Shown: in pieces, positions 35,720 through 44,864 of the stretch
Numbering within the stretch: the first letter of the stretch is position 1
Layout of the letters: each line of letters starts with the position of its first letter
Origin: Ignatzschineria larvae DSM 13226
GTDB taxonomy: Bacteria > Pseudomonadota > Gammaproteobacteria > Cardiobacteriales > Wohlfahrtiimonadaceae
Direction of reading: 5' to 3'
Assembly (NCBI RefSeq): GCF_038500265.1
Contig: NZ_CP150637.1
Span: 1,389,501 to 1,453,500 of the forward strand
DNA: 64,000 nucleotides
Translations under genes and position numbers: made by a program
Notes under the pieces: model-generated
Told to the model about the DNA's origin: nothing
The model's database searches: none
What the model saw: only the letters and a program-made list of their open reading frames with translations

Positions 35720-36730
35720 CTAGCTGTTCTCAGTCATTAATCCATCAATACCCTCTTTTGCCCAATAACCATCGCAATTCTCCTCTACGTGAACCGTTTT
35801 AAAACGAGGGAAACGGGGAATGCCATTTTTCGTAAAATCATTATGGCGATAGATAATTGCCTGCCCTATTTCAGGTGGATCTTTTCGCATCAGATCCGTT
35901 AATCCTGAACCTACTTTAAAGTAACGCTTTTCGCCATCAATGATGGTTTCTACCCGTAATGAACCCACCATTCCCTGATATTTCCCTTTCCCCGGAGAGT
36001 AACCCCGAACCAACGCACAACCTTCATCAATGACTTTGAGTTTAATCAATGCATTCGTGCGATTATACGGTTGGTAATAAGCATCTTGATGATGCAACAT
36101 TAACCCTTCGCCACCGGTTTTTGCTATGGCCTGTAGATGGGTCTCAAGCGCTTCCTTTGAACTGAATTTCTCTTGTGGAATCATTTTCAGATGAGGATTT
36201 TGAGGTTGTAGGGAGGCAATATGTGCTTTCATCACTGATACCCGCTCTTTAAAGGTGCCTTTCTCCGCCGGCATATCAAAGATCTGATAAGTGACTGACT
36301 GCCATAAAGGATCTGCCACATCTTCACGCGCAATTAATCCTGACAGCGTTTCAAAAGTCTCTCTTCCAAGCCAAATTTCCCCATCTAAAGGTTTGTCTCC
36401 TAAATTCTGGGTAAACCACTCAGGTACAGTAATCGGATATCCTTGCCTTGAAAGCATCTCTTTCCCCGTCCAATAACCTCTAACGCCATCGAGCTTTTCA
36501 CTGACATAGTAAGATTCTATCGGTAGTGTCGACCATTTAGCATCATTCAATGCAACGCCGTGTTGTAGTGGCATTAAAGTATCTGAAAATGCCGACAATA
36601 TGCCGATAATCGATAATATTACGCTATAGATTAGCGCCACTAATAACCGTCTAAATTCCACAGTTATTGCTGAAAAATGTGGTGCTCTGTTCCCTAATAA
36701 TTCAAATTTTTTAATTTTATCTCTGATCAT
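35720..36730 (-). CDS. ATP-dependent DNA ligase, LigE-like, with N-terminal membrane/signal segment
   Basis: A 336-residue minimal ATP ligase of nucleotidyltransferase plus OB domain. Motif I is SEKLDGVRGYW with nucleophile Lys79; motif III is in LDGEIWLGRETFE; motif IV is GGEGLMLHH; motif V is ALIKLK. A hydrophobic stretch at about residues 29-48 (LLVALIYSVILSIIGILSAF) precedes the catalytic part, as in proteobacterial LigE enzymes proposed to act in the periplasm, for instance on incoming DNA in competent bacteria. The leader before it is longer and more basic than a simple signal peptide, so it could instead be an anchor. ATG follows AGGGG. It is a single gene. Confidence 0.88.
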   Translation of the reverse strand: MIRDKIKKFELLGNRAPHFSAITVEFRRLLVALIYSVILSIIGILSAFSDTLMPLQHGVALNDAKWSTLPIESYYVSEKLDGVRGYWTGKEMLSRQGYPITVPEWFTQNLGDKPLDGEIWLGRETFETLSGLIAREDVADPLWQSVTYQIFDMPAEKGTFKERVSVMKAHIASLQPQNPHLKMIPQEKFSSKEALETHLQAIAKTGGEGLMLHHQDAYYQPYNRTNALIKLKVIDEGCALVRGYSPGKGKYQGMVGSLRVETIIDGEKRYFKVGSGLTDLMRKDPPEIGQAIIYRHNDFTKNGIPRFPRFKTVHVEENCDGYWAKEGIDGLMTENS

Positions 36731-36818
36731 CGCTTTCCCCTCTCACGACTATGATGCGCTTCTAAACTTCAGTTATCTAAAGCTTAGGTCAAGAGGGAAC
36801 TTTGTGGGAATTGACCAT

Positions 36819-36848
36819 AAAAAACGCCCGACCCAAAGATCGAGCGCT
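36819..36848 (-). terminator. Rho-independent terminator of the POT transporter gene
   Basis: Minus strand: GCGCTCGATC, short loop, GTCGGGCG, then TTTTTTATGG, about 50 nt after the transporter stop. Confidence 0.75.
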
Positions 36849-36895
36849 TAATAAGGTATTATCTTTGAAAATCTATAATAATAGCCTATTCAATT

Positions 36896-38410
36896 CTAAA
36901 CATTTTTCACATAACGGCGAACGACTAAATTAATGAAGAGCAGTAAAACACCAACAACGGCTAACGCAATAATGATCGTCATAAAGATGTTAGGTAAATC
37001 GCCAATAGTTTCTGCTTGCACATTCCCCCCGACTTTTGAGGCTACTAGATTTCCCAGGGAAACAGAGGCGAACCATAATCCCATAATCTGCCCACGAATC
37101 ATTTTGGGGGCAATTTTCGTCATAATCGAGAGTCCGACAGGACTTAAGCAGAGCTCACCAAAGGTTAAAAAGAGCATACAAGCAACCATCCACATTGGGG
37201 ATGCTAATCTAGAACCCTCACCTACAACGATATTACTTGCAAGATAGAGGCAGATAAAAGCAACCGCCGCAAAGAAGAGCCCAAATGCAAACTTCGTCAT
37301 ACTACTTGGTTCAATATTACGTTTACTCATCGCCATCCAAAGTGCAGCAAAAAGCGGTGCGAAGATAATAATAAAGATTGAGTTAATCGATTGGAACCAA
37401 GCCGTTGGAATTTGAAAACCCCAAACGGTACGATCTGTATAGCTATCTACAAAGAGATTCATTGAGGTGGGTTGCTGTTCAAAGGCTGACCAGAAGAATG
37501 CGGCTGCCACAAAGAGAATCAAACAGATAATCAATTGAAAACGCTCTTGCTTATTGAGTTTCGCAAAGAAAAAGAGTCCTAAGAAATAAGCCCCTACCGT
37601 AATCGCAATAATAATTGTCGTATAGTTCACTACAGCAACCGGTGAGAAGGGAATAACGCCGACACTAATCAAGATAAAGAGCACTGCAATAAGCGCAATT
37701 GAGCCTAATCCAATTCGTTTAGTCAATGGCGAAATTGTGCTCGGTGTTTGCCACGTGGGTTCAATCCCCTCAATCTTCGCAAAGCGACGCATATCTGGCA
37801 TCGCCTTTAAGCGGAAGATCAGTAAGGCAATTAACATCCCAATACCGCCCACTGCAAAGCCGGCATGCCAGCCATAAGATTCATTCAAAATCCCGCCAAT
37901 AATCGGCGAAATAAAAGCGCCTAAATTAATTCCCATATAGAAGATTGAGAAACCACTATCTCGACGTGGATCTCCCTCTTTATAGAGCATTCCGACTATG
38001 ACGGAAATACAGGTTTTAAAGAGTCCTGAGCCGATGACGATAAAGATCAGACCAAGATAAAAAAAGTGCACCGATAACCAAGCGGATAGTGCAATAGAGA
38101 GATGACCGAGTGCGATAATTAAGGAACCATACCAAACGCTTCGCTCCTGCCCCAACCAATTATCAGCAACCCAGCCACCGGGAAGCGCTGCAAGATAGAT
38201 TGCACCACCAAAAATTCCGACAATCGCAGAAGCGGTAACCGCATCAATGCCTAAACCATTTTGATTCACCGTCGCCACCATAAAGAGAATCAGTAGCGGT
38301 CGAATACCATAGAATGAGAAGCGCTCCCACATCTCGGTGAAAAAGAGCGAACTTAATGGTCGCGGATGGCCAAAAAAGGCCTTATCTTCAGTTGTTATTT
38401 TATTCATCAT
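36896..38410 (-). CDS. Proton-dependent oligopeptide (POT/PTR2) transporter
   Basis: A roughly 504-residue permease with about 14 helices that imports di- and tripeptides with H+. The POT helix-1 motif E-x2-E-R-F appears as FFTEMWERFSFYG, and a second POT signature is GINLGAFISPIIGGIL. FGELCLSPVGLS is the helix-10 signature. This is closest in layout to DtpA/YdgR-type proteins. I chose the ATG at 38410 (AGGG 5 nt upstream; another ATG follows directly) over a GTG six codons upstream. It is monocistronic. Confidence 0.92.
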   Translation of the reverse strand: MMNKITTEDKAFFGHPRPLSSLFFTEMWERFSFYGIRPLLILFMVATVNQNGLGIDAVTASAIVGIFGGAIYLAALPGGWVADNWLGQERSVWYGSLIIALGHLSIALSAWLSVHFFYLGLIFIVIGSGLFKTCISVIVGMLYKEGDPRRDSGFSIFYMGINLGAFISPIIGGILNESYGWHAGFAVGGIGMLIALLIFRLKAMPDMRRFAKIEGIEPTWQTPSTISPLTKRIGLGSIALIAVLFILISVGVIPFSPVAVVNYTTIIIAITVGAYFLGLFFFAKLNKQERFQLIICLILFVAAAFFWSAFEQQPTSMNLFVDSYTDRTVWGFQIPTAWFQSINSIFIIIFAPLFAALWMAMSKRNIEPSSMTKFAFGLFFAAVAFICLYLASNIVVGEGSRLASPMWMVACMLFLTFGELCLSPVGLSIMTKIAPKMIRGQIMGLWFASVSLGNLVASKVGGNVQAETIGDLPNIFMTIIIALAVVGVLLLFINLVVRRYVKNV

Positions 38411-38642
38411 ATTTGCCCTAACATTCACTCAAGTAATCTCTTATCCATTTTCTGTATATCGATTACTTGAGCTACATTCTCCTTTAAAAACAGATATCAG
38501 ACAGATTATCACGATCTTAAATGAGATAACGTACGATTATGCGCAAATATTAACCATATTTATCTATTTGATAAGATTTACATCAAATGTCTAACGAGTT
38601 CTATGACTATTCAGCTTTGCTATTAAATTTGTTATTCAGATT

Positions 38643-38774
38643 TATAGTAACAACGGTTCAAAATAAGCTTATTTCAATGCCGGCGCATCGGCTGTAATCA
38701 GTAAGGAAGCTATTCTATCCGGCATCTTGCAAGTGCTGTTTAAAATCAGTTTTCTTAAACCCAATTTACTATAT
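38643..38774 (+). repeat. MITE-like repeat family B, copy 2 (about 130 bp, both ends clear)
   Basis: Left end TATAGTAACAACGGTT and right end AAACCCAATTTACTATA are imperfect inverted repeats sharing TATAGTAA....GGTT. The inside carries CAAAATAAGCTTATTTCAAT, a GCCGG...CCGGC inverted pair and GGCATCTTGCAAGTG. It lies in the gap between recJ and the POT transporter gene. Confidence 0.8.
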
Positions 38775-38803
38775 ATGACATTCATAAAAAGAATCAGCAA
38801 CAA

Positions 38804-40534
38804 TTATACAGCTTCAAAATAATCGATTAACAACTGCAATTTACGCTCTCCGCGCCATTCATTAATATCTAACTTAAAGGCGCAGTGAATTTCTGTCACA
38901 TTATCAACAATCTGATGTGCTTGAAAGAAAGCAAGCGCCTCAAAGAGCGTGTGAGTGCCGGGTTTTCGTAAGGTAAACTTCAGATGCAGATCTTTTAAAA
39001 TACGGTAATCCACCACTTCAAAACGATCATCAAATAGTGGCTCAGGAAATTGTTGCCCCCAAGGATAAGCAAGCTTCATCTCATCCACCAGATCTAATCG
39101 ATACTCTTCTAGCGCAAGTGCTCCATCTGTATAGATCTTTTGACTTAAGATCTCATCGGCGGATTCTAAAGCCTCTAAAGATTTCGCCATCTCAACATTA
39201 ATAGCTTCGGTAAATTGTGGCAGATACTCCTCATAAATCGAGAGCCCGGCTGCCATTGCATGCCCACCAAAGGTATTGATAATACCGGGATTATCACGTG
39301 CAACATTACTAATCACATCCCGAAGATGAATGCCCTGAATCGAGCGACCAGAGCCTTTGAGCAGCCCTTCATTATCATAAGCAAAGATAAAGGTGGGGCG
39401 GTAATATTGCTCTTTGATTCGAGAAGCGACAATACCAGTAATCCCTTGATGCCATAACTCGTTATAAAGGCAGATTGCGAGCGGCACTTCATCCCGTTTT
39501 AACTGCACTTTTTCAAGGGCATCATTCGCTTCCGCGCGCATCCCCCGCTCGATCATTTTCCGCTCTTCATTGAGCGCATAGAGCTGCTGTGCAATCGCAA
39601 AAGCTTCTTCATATTGATCGGTCAATAGCAGCTCTATTCCCACTTGCATATCATCTAAGCGACCTGCGGCATTGAGTAAGGGGGCAATACTAAATCCAAT
39701 GTCGCTCGTCGAAAGCTTCTCTCGATTACGCTGTGACACTTCAATTAAGGCCGCAATGCCGGGAATCATCATTCCTTGCCGCATTCGCAGTAAACCCTGT
39801 TGCGCCATCCTGCGATTATTGCCATCTAATGGCACCAAATCGGCAACAGTACCAAGCGCCACAATATCAAGATAGCGCCCAAGATTTGGAATGGTTCCTT
39901 GTGCTTGCCCTTTGAAGTACCCCACCTCAATCAGTTTGGCCCGTACACTTAACAGTAGATAAAAGATAACGCCAACGCCGGCTAGTGCTTTACTTGGAAA
40001 CTGATCACCCGGCAAATTCGGATTCACAATCGCATTGGCATTCGGCAATGTTTCTGGCGGTAAATGATGATCTGTGACGACAACATCAATTCCATTTTCA
40101 CGAGCTAAGGCGACACCATCAATGTTAGAGATTCCATTATCCACTGTAATGAGTAGATCGGGGGGATTGATGAGGATCTTTTGTACTAGAGAGCGAGAAA
40201 GTCCATAACCATCGAGAATACGATGCGGAACGATATACCGGATATTATAAACACCAAAATCCCGTAAAATACGCATTGCAAGGGCGATACTTGTGGCACC
40301 ATCGACATCATAATCCCCCACAATAAGGATATCTTTCTCCGTTAAAATGGCCTCTACCACTAATTGTGTTGCTGGTTCAATATTACTTAGCGAATGATAA
40401 GGATAGAGCCCTTTCAGCGAAAGATCTAATTCTGAATCCTCTGTAATCGCACGATTCGCTAGCACGCGCTGTAGCAGTGTCGAATGCTCGGGACGTTGAT
40501 AAGAGTGATGCGCCGTTCTACGGATAATTTTCAT
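38804..40534 (-). CDS. recJ: Single-stranded-DNA-specific 5'-3' exonuclease RecJ
   Basis: A 576-residue DHH-superfamily nuclease acting in recombination repair and mismatch repair. The DHH motifs are intact: DYDVDGATS (Asp74, Asp76, Asp78), VDNGIS (Asp132), DHHLP (Asp155-His156-His157) and PLLNAAGRLDD. The DHHA1 part (GIVASRIKEQYYRPTF, GSGRSI, FGGHAMAAG) and a C-terminal OB-like domain follow. The length is normal for gammaproteobacteria. There is no obvious SD at the ATG. Confidence 0.97.
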   Translation of the reverse strand: MKIIRRTAHHSYQRPEHSTLLQRVLANRAITEDSELDLSLKGLYPYHSLSNIEPATQLVVEAILTEKDILIVGDYDVDGATSIALAMRILRDFGVYNIRYIVPHRILDGYGLSRSLVQKILINPPDLLITVDNGISNIDGVALARENGIDVVVTDHHLPPETLPNANAIVNPNLPGDQFPSKALAGVGVIFYLLLSVRAKLIEVGYFKGQAQGTIPNLGRYLDIVALGTVADLVPLDGNNRRMAQQGLLRMRQGMMIPGIAALIEVSQRNREKLSTSDIGFSIAPLLNAAGRLDDMQVGIELLLTDQYEEAFAIAQQLYALNEERKMIERGMRAEANDALEKVQLKRDEVPLAICLYNELWHQGITGIVASRIKEQYYRPTFIFAYDNEGLLKGSGRSIQGIHLRDVISNVARDNPGIINTFGGHAMAAGLSIYEEYLPQFTEAINVEMAKSLEALESADEILSQKIYTDGALALEEYRLDLVDEMKLAYPWGQQFPEPLFDDRFEVVDYRILKDLHLKFTLRKPGTHTLFEALAFFQAHQIVDNVTEIHCAFKLDINEWRGERKLQLLIDYFEAV

Positions 40535-40641
40535 AAAATAAACAGTATAGGTTGTAAGCAGTATCAGTTATTGTATTGCCAAGAGATTATTAGTTTTACA
40601 TCGATAAAAATAGTGAGATAGAAAGGAATAAACAGTACTAT

Positions 40642-40860
40642 CTAAGCTTTCTCAATTAGAAACGTAAAGACACCATCAGCCTCGAAACATTCGAGTAAAT
40701 GATCCCCGGTACGCGCCAAATACGCTTTAAAATCGATTTCTGAATGAGGATCTGTCGCCAATACTCGTAATTGATCCCCTTTGACCATATTCTTCATTGC
40801 CTGTTTCGTTTTTAGAATCGGCATCGGACAATTGAGTCCTTTTAAATCTAGTTCTATCAT
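40642..40860 (-). CDS. TusA/SirA-family sulfur carrier protein
   Basis: A 72-residue two-layer alpha/beta protein beginning MIELDLKGLNCPMPILKTKQA. The CPxP motif has the persulfide-carrying Cys at position 11. The middle LRVLATDPHSEIDFKAY is typical of the family. TusA relays sulfur for tRNA 2-thiouridine; YedF-type relatives have other or unknown partners, so the exact role is open. I use the ATG at 40860 with AGGA upstream. It lies between rimI and recJ on the same strand. Confidence 0.88.
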   Translation of the reverse strand: MIELDLKGLNCPMPILKTKQAMKNMVKGDQLRVLATDPHSEIDFKAYLARTGDHLLECFEADGVFTFLIEKA

Positions 40861-41070
40861 TATTTCAATCCTAATATGACTCACATCGTGAAGTAAGATA
40901 AGCGAATCAATCCGTTAAAAATCTACCTTCACGCCAAAAATGACGCTTGGCAATCTCTACGATTCGTTGTTGATCTGTTATTGATGTGCCATTGATACAG
41001 TATTATAAAAGTAGTCTATTATAGCGATTTTCGGGGATGATTTCAGAGTCTCCTGAAACCTATGTCAAAT

Positions 41071-41541
41071 CTACTTAAAATCAAAAGCAGTTGCTAAGGT
41101 ATAGGCCATCACAATAGCATCTTCCCGGCCATTAATTAGGCAAGGATAATATCCTTTACGCAAACCGATCTGATTGAAGCCTCGCTTTTCATACAGCGCT
41201 CTTGCCGGCGTATTCCCTGCTCTTACTTCCAAAAAAATCGTCGCTAATTGATGTGTTTCCCCCAATGCAAGCACTGAATCGAGCAACACATGCCCAAGCC
41301 CTTTACCTTGATACTTAGGATCAACGGTAATATGCAGTAGATGCCCCTCATCTAAAATGATCGAAACAAAGGTATAACCGATTAAAACACCATCATAGAG
41401 TAGTTTTTGACGAATCACCTTTTGATGAAAGACATCTTCCATCTGCGCTCGATTCCAAGGAACCGGATATGCGCGCGCCTCAATCTCTAAAATGGCGTCT
41501 AAATCCGCTAATGTTGCCGGCACAATCTCAATCTTTGCCAT
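41071..41541 (-). CDS. rimI: Ribosomal-protein-alanine N-acetyltransferase RimI
   Basis: A 156-residue GNAT acetyltransferase, which in E. coli acetylates the N-terminal alanine of ribosomal protein S18. The order of motifs fits: ILEIEARAYPVPWNRAQMEDVF at the N-terminus, the acetyl-CoA loop VDPKYQGKGLGHVLL (Q/RxxGxG/A), FLEVRAGNTPARALYEKRGFNQIGLRKGYYP, then EDAIVMAY. It is 74 nt after the UDG-fold gene in the same direction, an association often seen in gammaproteobacteria. Confidence 0.92.
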   Translation of the reverse strand: MAKIEIVPATLADLDAILEIEARAYPVPWNRAQMEDVFHQKVIRQKLLYDGVLIGYTFVSIILDEGHLLHITVDPKYQGKGLGHVLLDSVLALGETHQLATIFLEVRAGNTPARALYEKRGFNQIGLRKGYYPCLINGREDAIVMAYTLATAFDFK

Positions 41542-41615
41542 ACTACTCTATGCCCCTTTATCCCTAATCTGCTCGTCGCTTATTATTATCTATTTCCGAT
41601 ATCCACTGCTATTGA

Positions 41616-42707
41616 TCAATCCGATAAAGATCGTCGTAGCAATTTAACATCTTTCCAAAAGTTTGCTTTTAATCTTGCATTATGCGCATAGACTTTCGGC
41701 GAATGAGAGATGATCGCCGGGAACTGTCGCCCGGCCATATTCACCTGATGAATCTCTCCTCGAAGCTGATCAAAAGGCAACTCTTGCCCTAACAGAAACT
41801 TCACCGATGTCCGCCCTAATATAAAGAGGAAATCAGGATTTAAACCGATTATTTCCTGTTGCAAAATCGGTACGCAGGCTTGCCACTCTTGTGCCGTCAC
41901 ATCTCGCAGCTCCGGCGGACGACATTTAATAAAAGGGGTAATATAGAGCGATTCCGGTGGTAATCCCACCGCCGACAATGCCTTAAAGAAGAATGATTCA
42001 TCTTGCCGATCAAGCACAACGCCTTGATACATCTCCTCTTTGAGAGGGATATCGGTAATGACCATTACTTTTGCATTTTGATTCTGTCTTGGAAGCGTGG
42101 CTTTTTGCCGGCTTTGCGAGAATTCACAAGCGGTACATTGTCGAATCGATTGTAGAAAATCAGATGTAAAGATTGAAGTCGCTTTATTACTACTAAATGG
42201 CTTAGATTCAAATGGTTTAGCTTCGAATGACTTAGTATCAGATGACTTGCCCTGAAATGACGTGGCCTCGAATGGCTCGGCTTTAAAAGCTTTCGCCGAT
42301 TGATGATTCTGTGGAATATTGTGTACGTTTGATTCTAATATTCTTGTCGTGGTGCCTTGATCGTTAGTTTCCACTTCATTGATCACTTGCCGGCGAGGTT
42401 GGCCTTTTTCCCCATCAATAATGGACGATAGCTGATCACTAAAAAATCCTTGCTTCCGCTGACTTGTTGCGGTTTCAGCACTATTCATTACATGATTGGA
42501 GGAATGATCAGCTTGCGGTGGAATGGGCGTACTCTGATCCGCAATCGCCGAGTGTTCCCTAACCGATGTGACACTGACAGATGCGCTAACAGATTGCCCT
42601 GCTTGCGCTTTTTGATATTCTCGAATACGAGGCAAATCCTCCTGTTTACACCAAGCTTGTATGCCTAAGAGTTTTAGGTAAGTGGCCTGCCTTGTATCCA
42701 TTCCCAT
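41616..42707 (-). CDS. UDG-fold (family 4/5-like) protein with degenerate catalytic motifs and long N-terminal region
   Basis: A 363-residue protein. About 180 residues of low-complexity N-terminal region (KSFEAKPFESKPF-like repeats) precede a uracil-DNA-glycosylase domain. All four Fe-S cysteines of families 4/5 appear present: CTAC (Cys191, Cys194), KCRPPE and ACVPIL. However the motif A GExPG is replaced by ITDIPLKEE and motif B HPS/HPA by SHSPKVY, so glycosylase activity is doubtful. In related bacteria the gene next to rimI is a UDG-superfamily member. It may be a structural or DNA-binding relative. The basis is alignment from memory. Confidence 0.75.
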   Translation of the reverse strand: MGMDTRQATYLKLLGIQAWCKQEDLPRIREYQKAQAGQSVSASVSVTSVREHSAIADQSTPIPPQADHSSNHVMNSAETATSQRKQGFFSDQLSSIIDGEKGQPRRQVINEVETNDQGTTTRILESNVHNIPQNHQSAKAFKAEPFEATSFQGKSSDTKSFEAKPFESKPFSSNKATSIFTSDFLQSIRQCTACEFSQSRQKATLPRQNQNAKVMVITDIPLKEEMYQGVVLDRQDESFFFKALSAVGLPPESLYITPFIKCRPPELRDVTAQEWQACVPILQQEIIGLNPDFLFILGRTSVKFLLGQELPFDQLRGEIHQVNMAGRQFPAIISHSPKVYAHNARLKANFWKDVKLLRRSLSD

Positions 42708-42770
42708 ATCCTTTCATTGATCTCTTTCATTGATCTCACTACTGAGCCTCAATATTATATTTAAAGGGAT

Positions 42771-42815
42771 AAAATAACAAATCGGTAATTCTATTTTATC
42801 AACAGAATTACCGAT
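42771..42815 (-). terminator. Terminator of pssA
   Basis: On the minus strand ATCGGTAATTCT and AGAATTACCGAT make a 12-bp perfect stem, followed by TTGTTATTTT, just after the pssA stop. Confidence 0.75.
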
Positions 42816-42843
42816 CTTCCGAGTCTGAGTGATTCAGGCTACT

Positions 42844-43824
42844 TTATTTATCTTGTGAAGTTGTCTCTGAGTGTGAGGCTATCTCTTCTTGAGTTGAACG
42901 CTCATCAGTAGCGGTCAACTCCACCGCGGTTTCTTTAATCTCAGCACTATCAGTAGCTGTAGCCGATTTTGCTGTTCGATGAGCTCTTCTAGTTGCTCGA
43001 TCTTTAACGCGACTCTGTAATTCTCGGCGTTTACGGAAACGCATTACAGCATAGATAGGCCCTGAAAGACCGTACGCCAATAGAATTAAGAAGATTGCTT
43101 GGCCGGGGAAACGCACAATACACACCGCTAAAATTCCTAATAGGATCACAAGCAGTACCCAATAAAAGAAAGGCACCGGATTTTGGAAACGAATATCTTT
43201 AAAGCTGAAGAATTTAATATTCGTTACCATCATCAAACCACTATAGAGCGTCAATACTAGCGCAATATAATCTTTCCAAGGTGAATCAAGGCCGATATTC
43301 TCACCAAACCAAACGAACCCCACCACAATCGCGGCGGCTGTTGGGCTTGGCATACCGACAAAGAAACGTTTATCCACTTTGCCAATTTGGACATTAAAGC
43401 GTGCTAATCGAAGCGCAGCACAAGCTAAATAGATATAAGCCACCACCCAAGATAAGCCCCCAATCATATTAAAATGGCTCTCTTTAAGCGCCCAAAGATA
43501 GATAATCAGCGCCGGTGCAATCCCAAAAGAGATAAGATCTGAGAGTGAATCATACTGCTCTCCAAAAGCGCTCGCACTATTGGTCATACGTGCAACACGA
43601 CCATCTAAACCATCAAAGATCATGGCAATAAAGACTAAAATAGCGGCTTTAGTAAAGCTTTGTGGCATATCCGCACCACCATAAGCACCATAGTAAGCAT
43701 CTAATGCCATTAAGATCGCAGAAAATCCACAGAGCATCGACGCTGTAGTAATGAGATTCGGTAAGGCATAAATCGCATTATTTTTTCTTTGTACCGGTTT
43801 GTTGGAATCTTTTTGATTACTCAT
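42844..43824 (-). CDS. pssA: CDP-diacylglycerol-serine O-phosphatidyltransferase (phosphatidylserine synthase)
   Basis: A 326-residue inner-membrane enzyme making phosphatidylserine from CDP-diacylglycerol and serine, the precursor of phosphatidylethanolamine. The CDP-alcohol phosphotransferase motif D-x2-D-G-x2-A-R-x8-G-x3-D-x3-D is complete (Asp71, Asp74, Gly75, Ala78, Arg79, Gly88, Asp92, Asp96). About eight helices follow LPNLITTASMLCGFSAI. The N-terminus is basic. The C-terminal about 55 residues are a charged Thr/Ser/Glu tail not needed by the family. Confidence 0.95.
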   Translation of the reverse strand: MSNQKDSNKPVQRKNNAIYALPNLITTASMLCGFSAILMALDAYYGAYGGADMPQSFTKAAILVFIAMIFDGLDGRVARMTNSASAFGEQYDSLSDLISFGIAPALIIYLWALKESHFNMIGGLSWVVAYIYLACAALRLARFNVQIGKVDKRFFVGMPSPTAAAIVVGFVWFGENIGLDSPWKDYIALVLTLYSGLMMVTNIKFFSFKDIRFQNPVPFFYWVLLVILLGILAVCIVRFPGQAIFLILLAYGLSGPIYAVMRFRKRRELQSRVKDRATRRAHRTAKSATATDSAEIKETAVELTATDERSTQEEIASHSETTSQDK

Positions 43825-44100
43825 TGTTTATCCATCATATTCATAAAAGTAGGAGGTCATTATAACACTCTCCCCTATTTTATTAAGGGAGAAGTTTTAA
43901 TGATCCATAATCTGATATCCTTTTTACACTCAACCTTTCATCTAATATTATCACGAGTCCTAGGCTGATAGATTCAGTTTAAAGTCAATCAACTCACTCG
44001 CGACATAGAACATTCCGCTATGTATTCATGATAAACTATTCTCAAAGTAAACAATTAATTTATAATCTTCAGCTCTTTACAATCTAAATTGAATTCAAAT

Positions 44101-44607
44101 ATGTCAAAACCTATTATCTCTCTCATCCTTGCTATGGCCGATAACGGCACTATTGGCAATAACAATAGCCTTCCATGGCATCTCCCTAAAGATTTGCAGT
44201 TTTTTAAACAGAGTACGCTCGGAAAGCCCATTATTATGGGTCGCAAAACTTACGAATCGATTGGAAAGCCACTACCGGGTAGAGAGAACTTAGTAGTTTC
44301 AAGAACGGTCACTGAGATTGCCGGTTGTCATACCTTTACCTCATTAGAAACAGCTATTGAGTATGCTGAAGAGATTTTAGATGCAAAAGAGATCATGATT
44401 ATGGGGGGGGCAAAACTCTATCAAAGCGCACTCCCCTTAATGAATCGCCTCTATCTCACCCATGTTCACGCTGACATTGAGGGTGATACTCAAATGCCAC
44501 CGTTTGATTTTACCGGCGCTACTGAGATTTTTAAGGAAGCACATCATAAAGATGAGAGAAATCAATATGATTATACCTTTGAAATTTGGGATTTCCCGGC
44601 TAAATAG
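44101..44607 (+). CDS. folA: Dihydrofolate reductase
   Basis: A 168-residue enzyme reducing dihydrofolate to tetrahydrofolate with NADPH. Motifs are ISLILAMADNGTIGNNNSLPWHLPKDLQFFK with the catalytic acidic residue in PKDLQ, then GRKTYESIGKPLPGRENLVVSR and IMIMGGAKLYQSALP. I use the ATG at 44101; an in-frame TTG four codons upstream is less likely. The SD is poor. It is a single gene with no visible operon partner. Confidence 0.97.
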   Translation: MSKPIISLILAMADNGTIGNNNSLPWHLPKDLQFFKQSTLGKPIIMGRKTYESIGKPLPGRENLVVSRTVTEIAGCHTFTSLETAIEYAEEILDAKEIMIMGGAKLYQSALPLMNRLYLTHVHADIEGDTQMPPFDFTGATEIFKEAHHKDERNQYDYTFEIWDFPAK

Positions 44608-44750
44608 ATTATTTGAATCGCGTACTATAGCGCGGTCGTTAATATTGTTCGCGCTGAATATTTCAAGCAATAACTTATGATTACTTGAAATATCCATTCT
44701 TTAGCACTATATAATGGCAATAATGTTGTTTATATTATTGTGTAATTTAA

Positions 44751-44789
44751 TTGCTTAATCTAGTTGCTTAATCTAGTTGCTTAATCTGA
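44751..44789 (+). repeat. Three tandem 13-bp repeats upstream of cysZ
   Basis: TTGCTTAATCTAG occurs twice and then TTGCTTAATCTGA, head to tail, about 75 nt before the cysZ start. It may be a slippage product or a regulator-binding array. Confidence 0.8.
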
Positions 44790-44864
44790 TTTAACTTTAA
44801 TCGTAATTCAGCTTAGTGTAGTTCAATCTGATTGAGCATCATTAAAATATGAGGATCTCTTACC

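Noticed and set aside
42781-42815. 12-bp inverted repeat as an operator or recombination site
   Set aside because: Its place just after pssA and the T-rich tail fit a terminator better.
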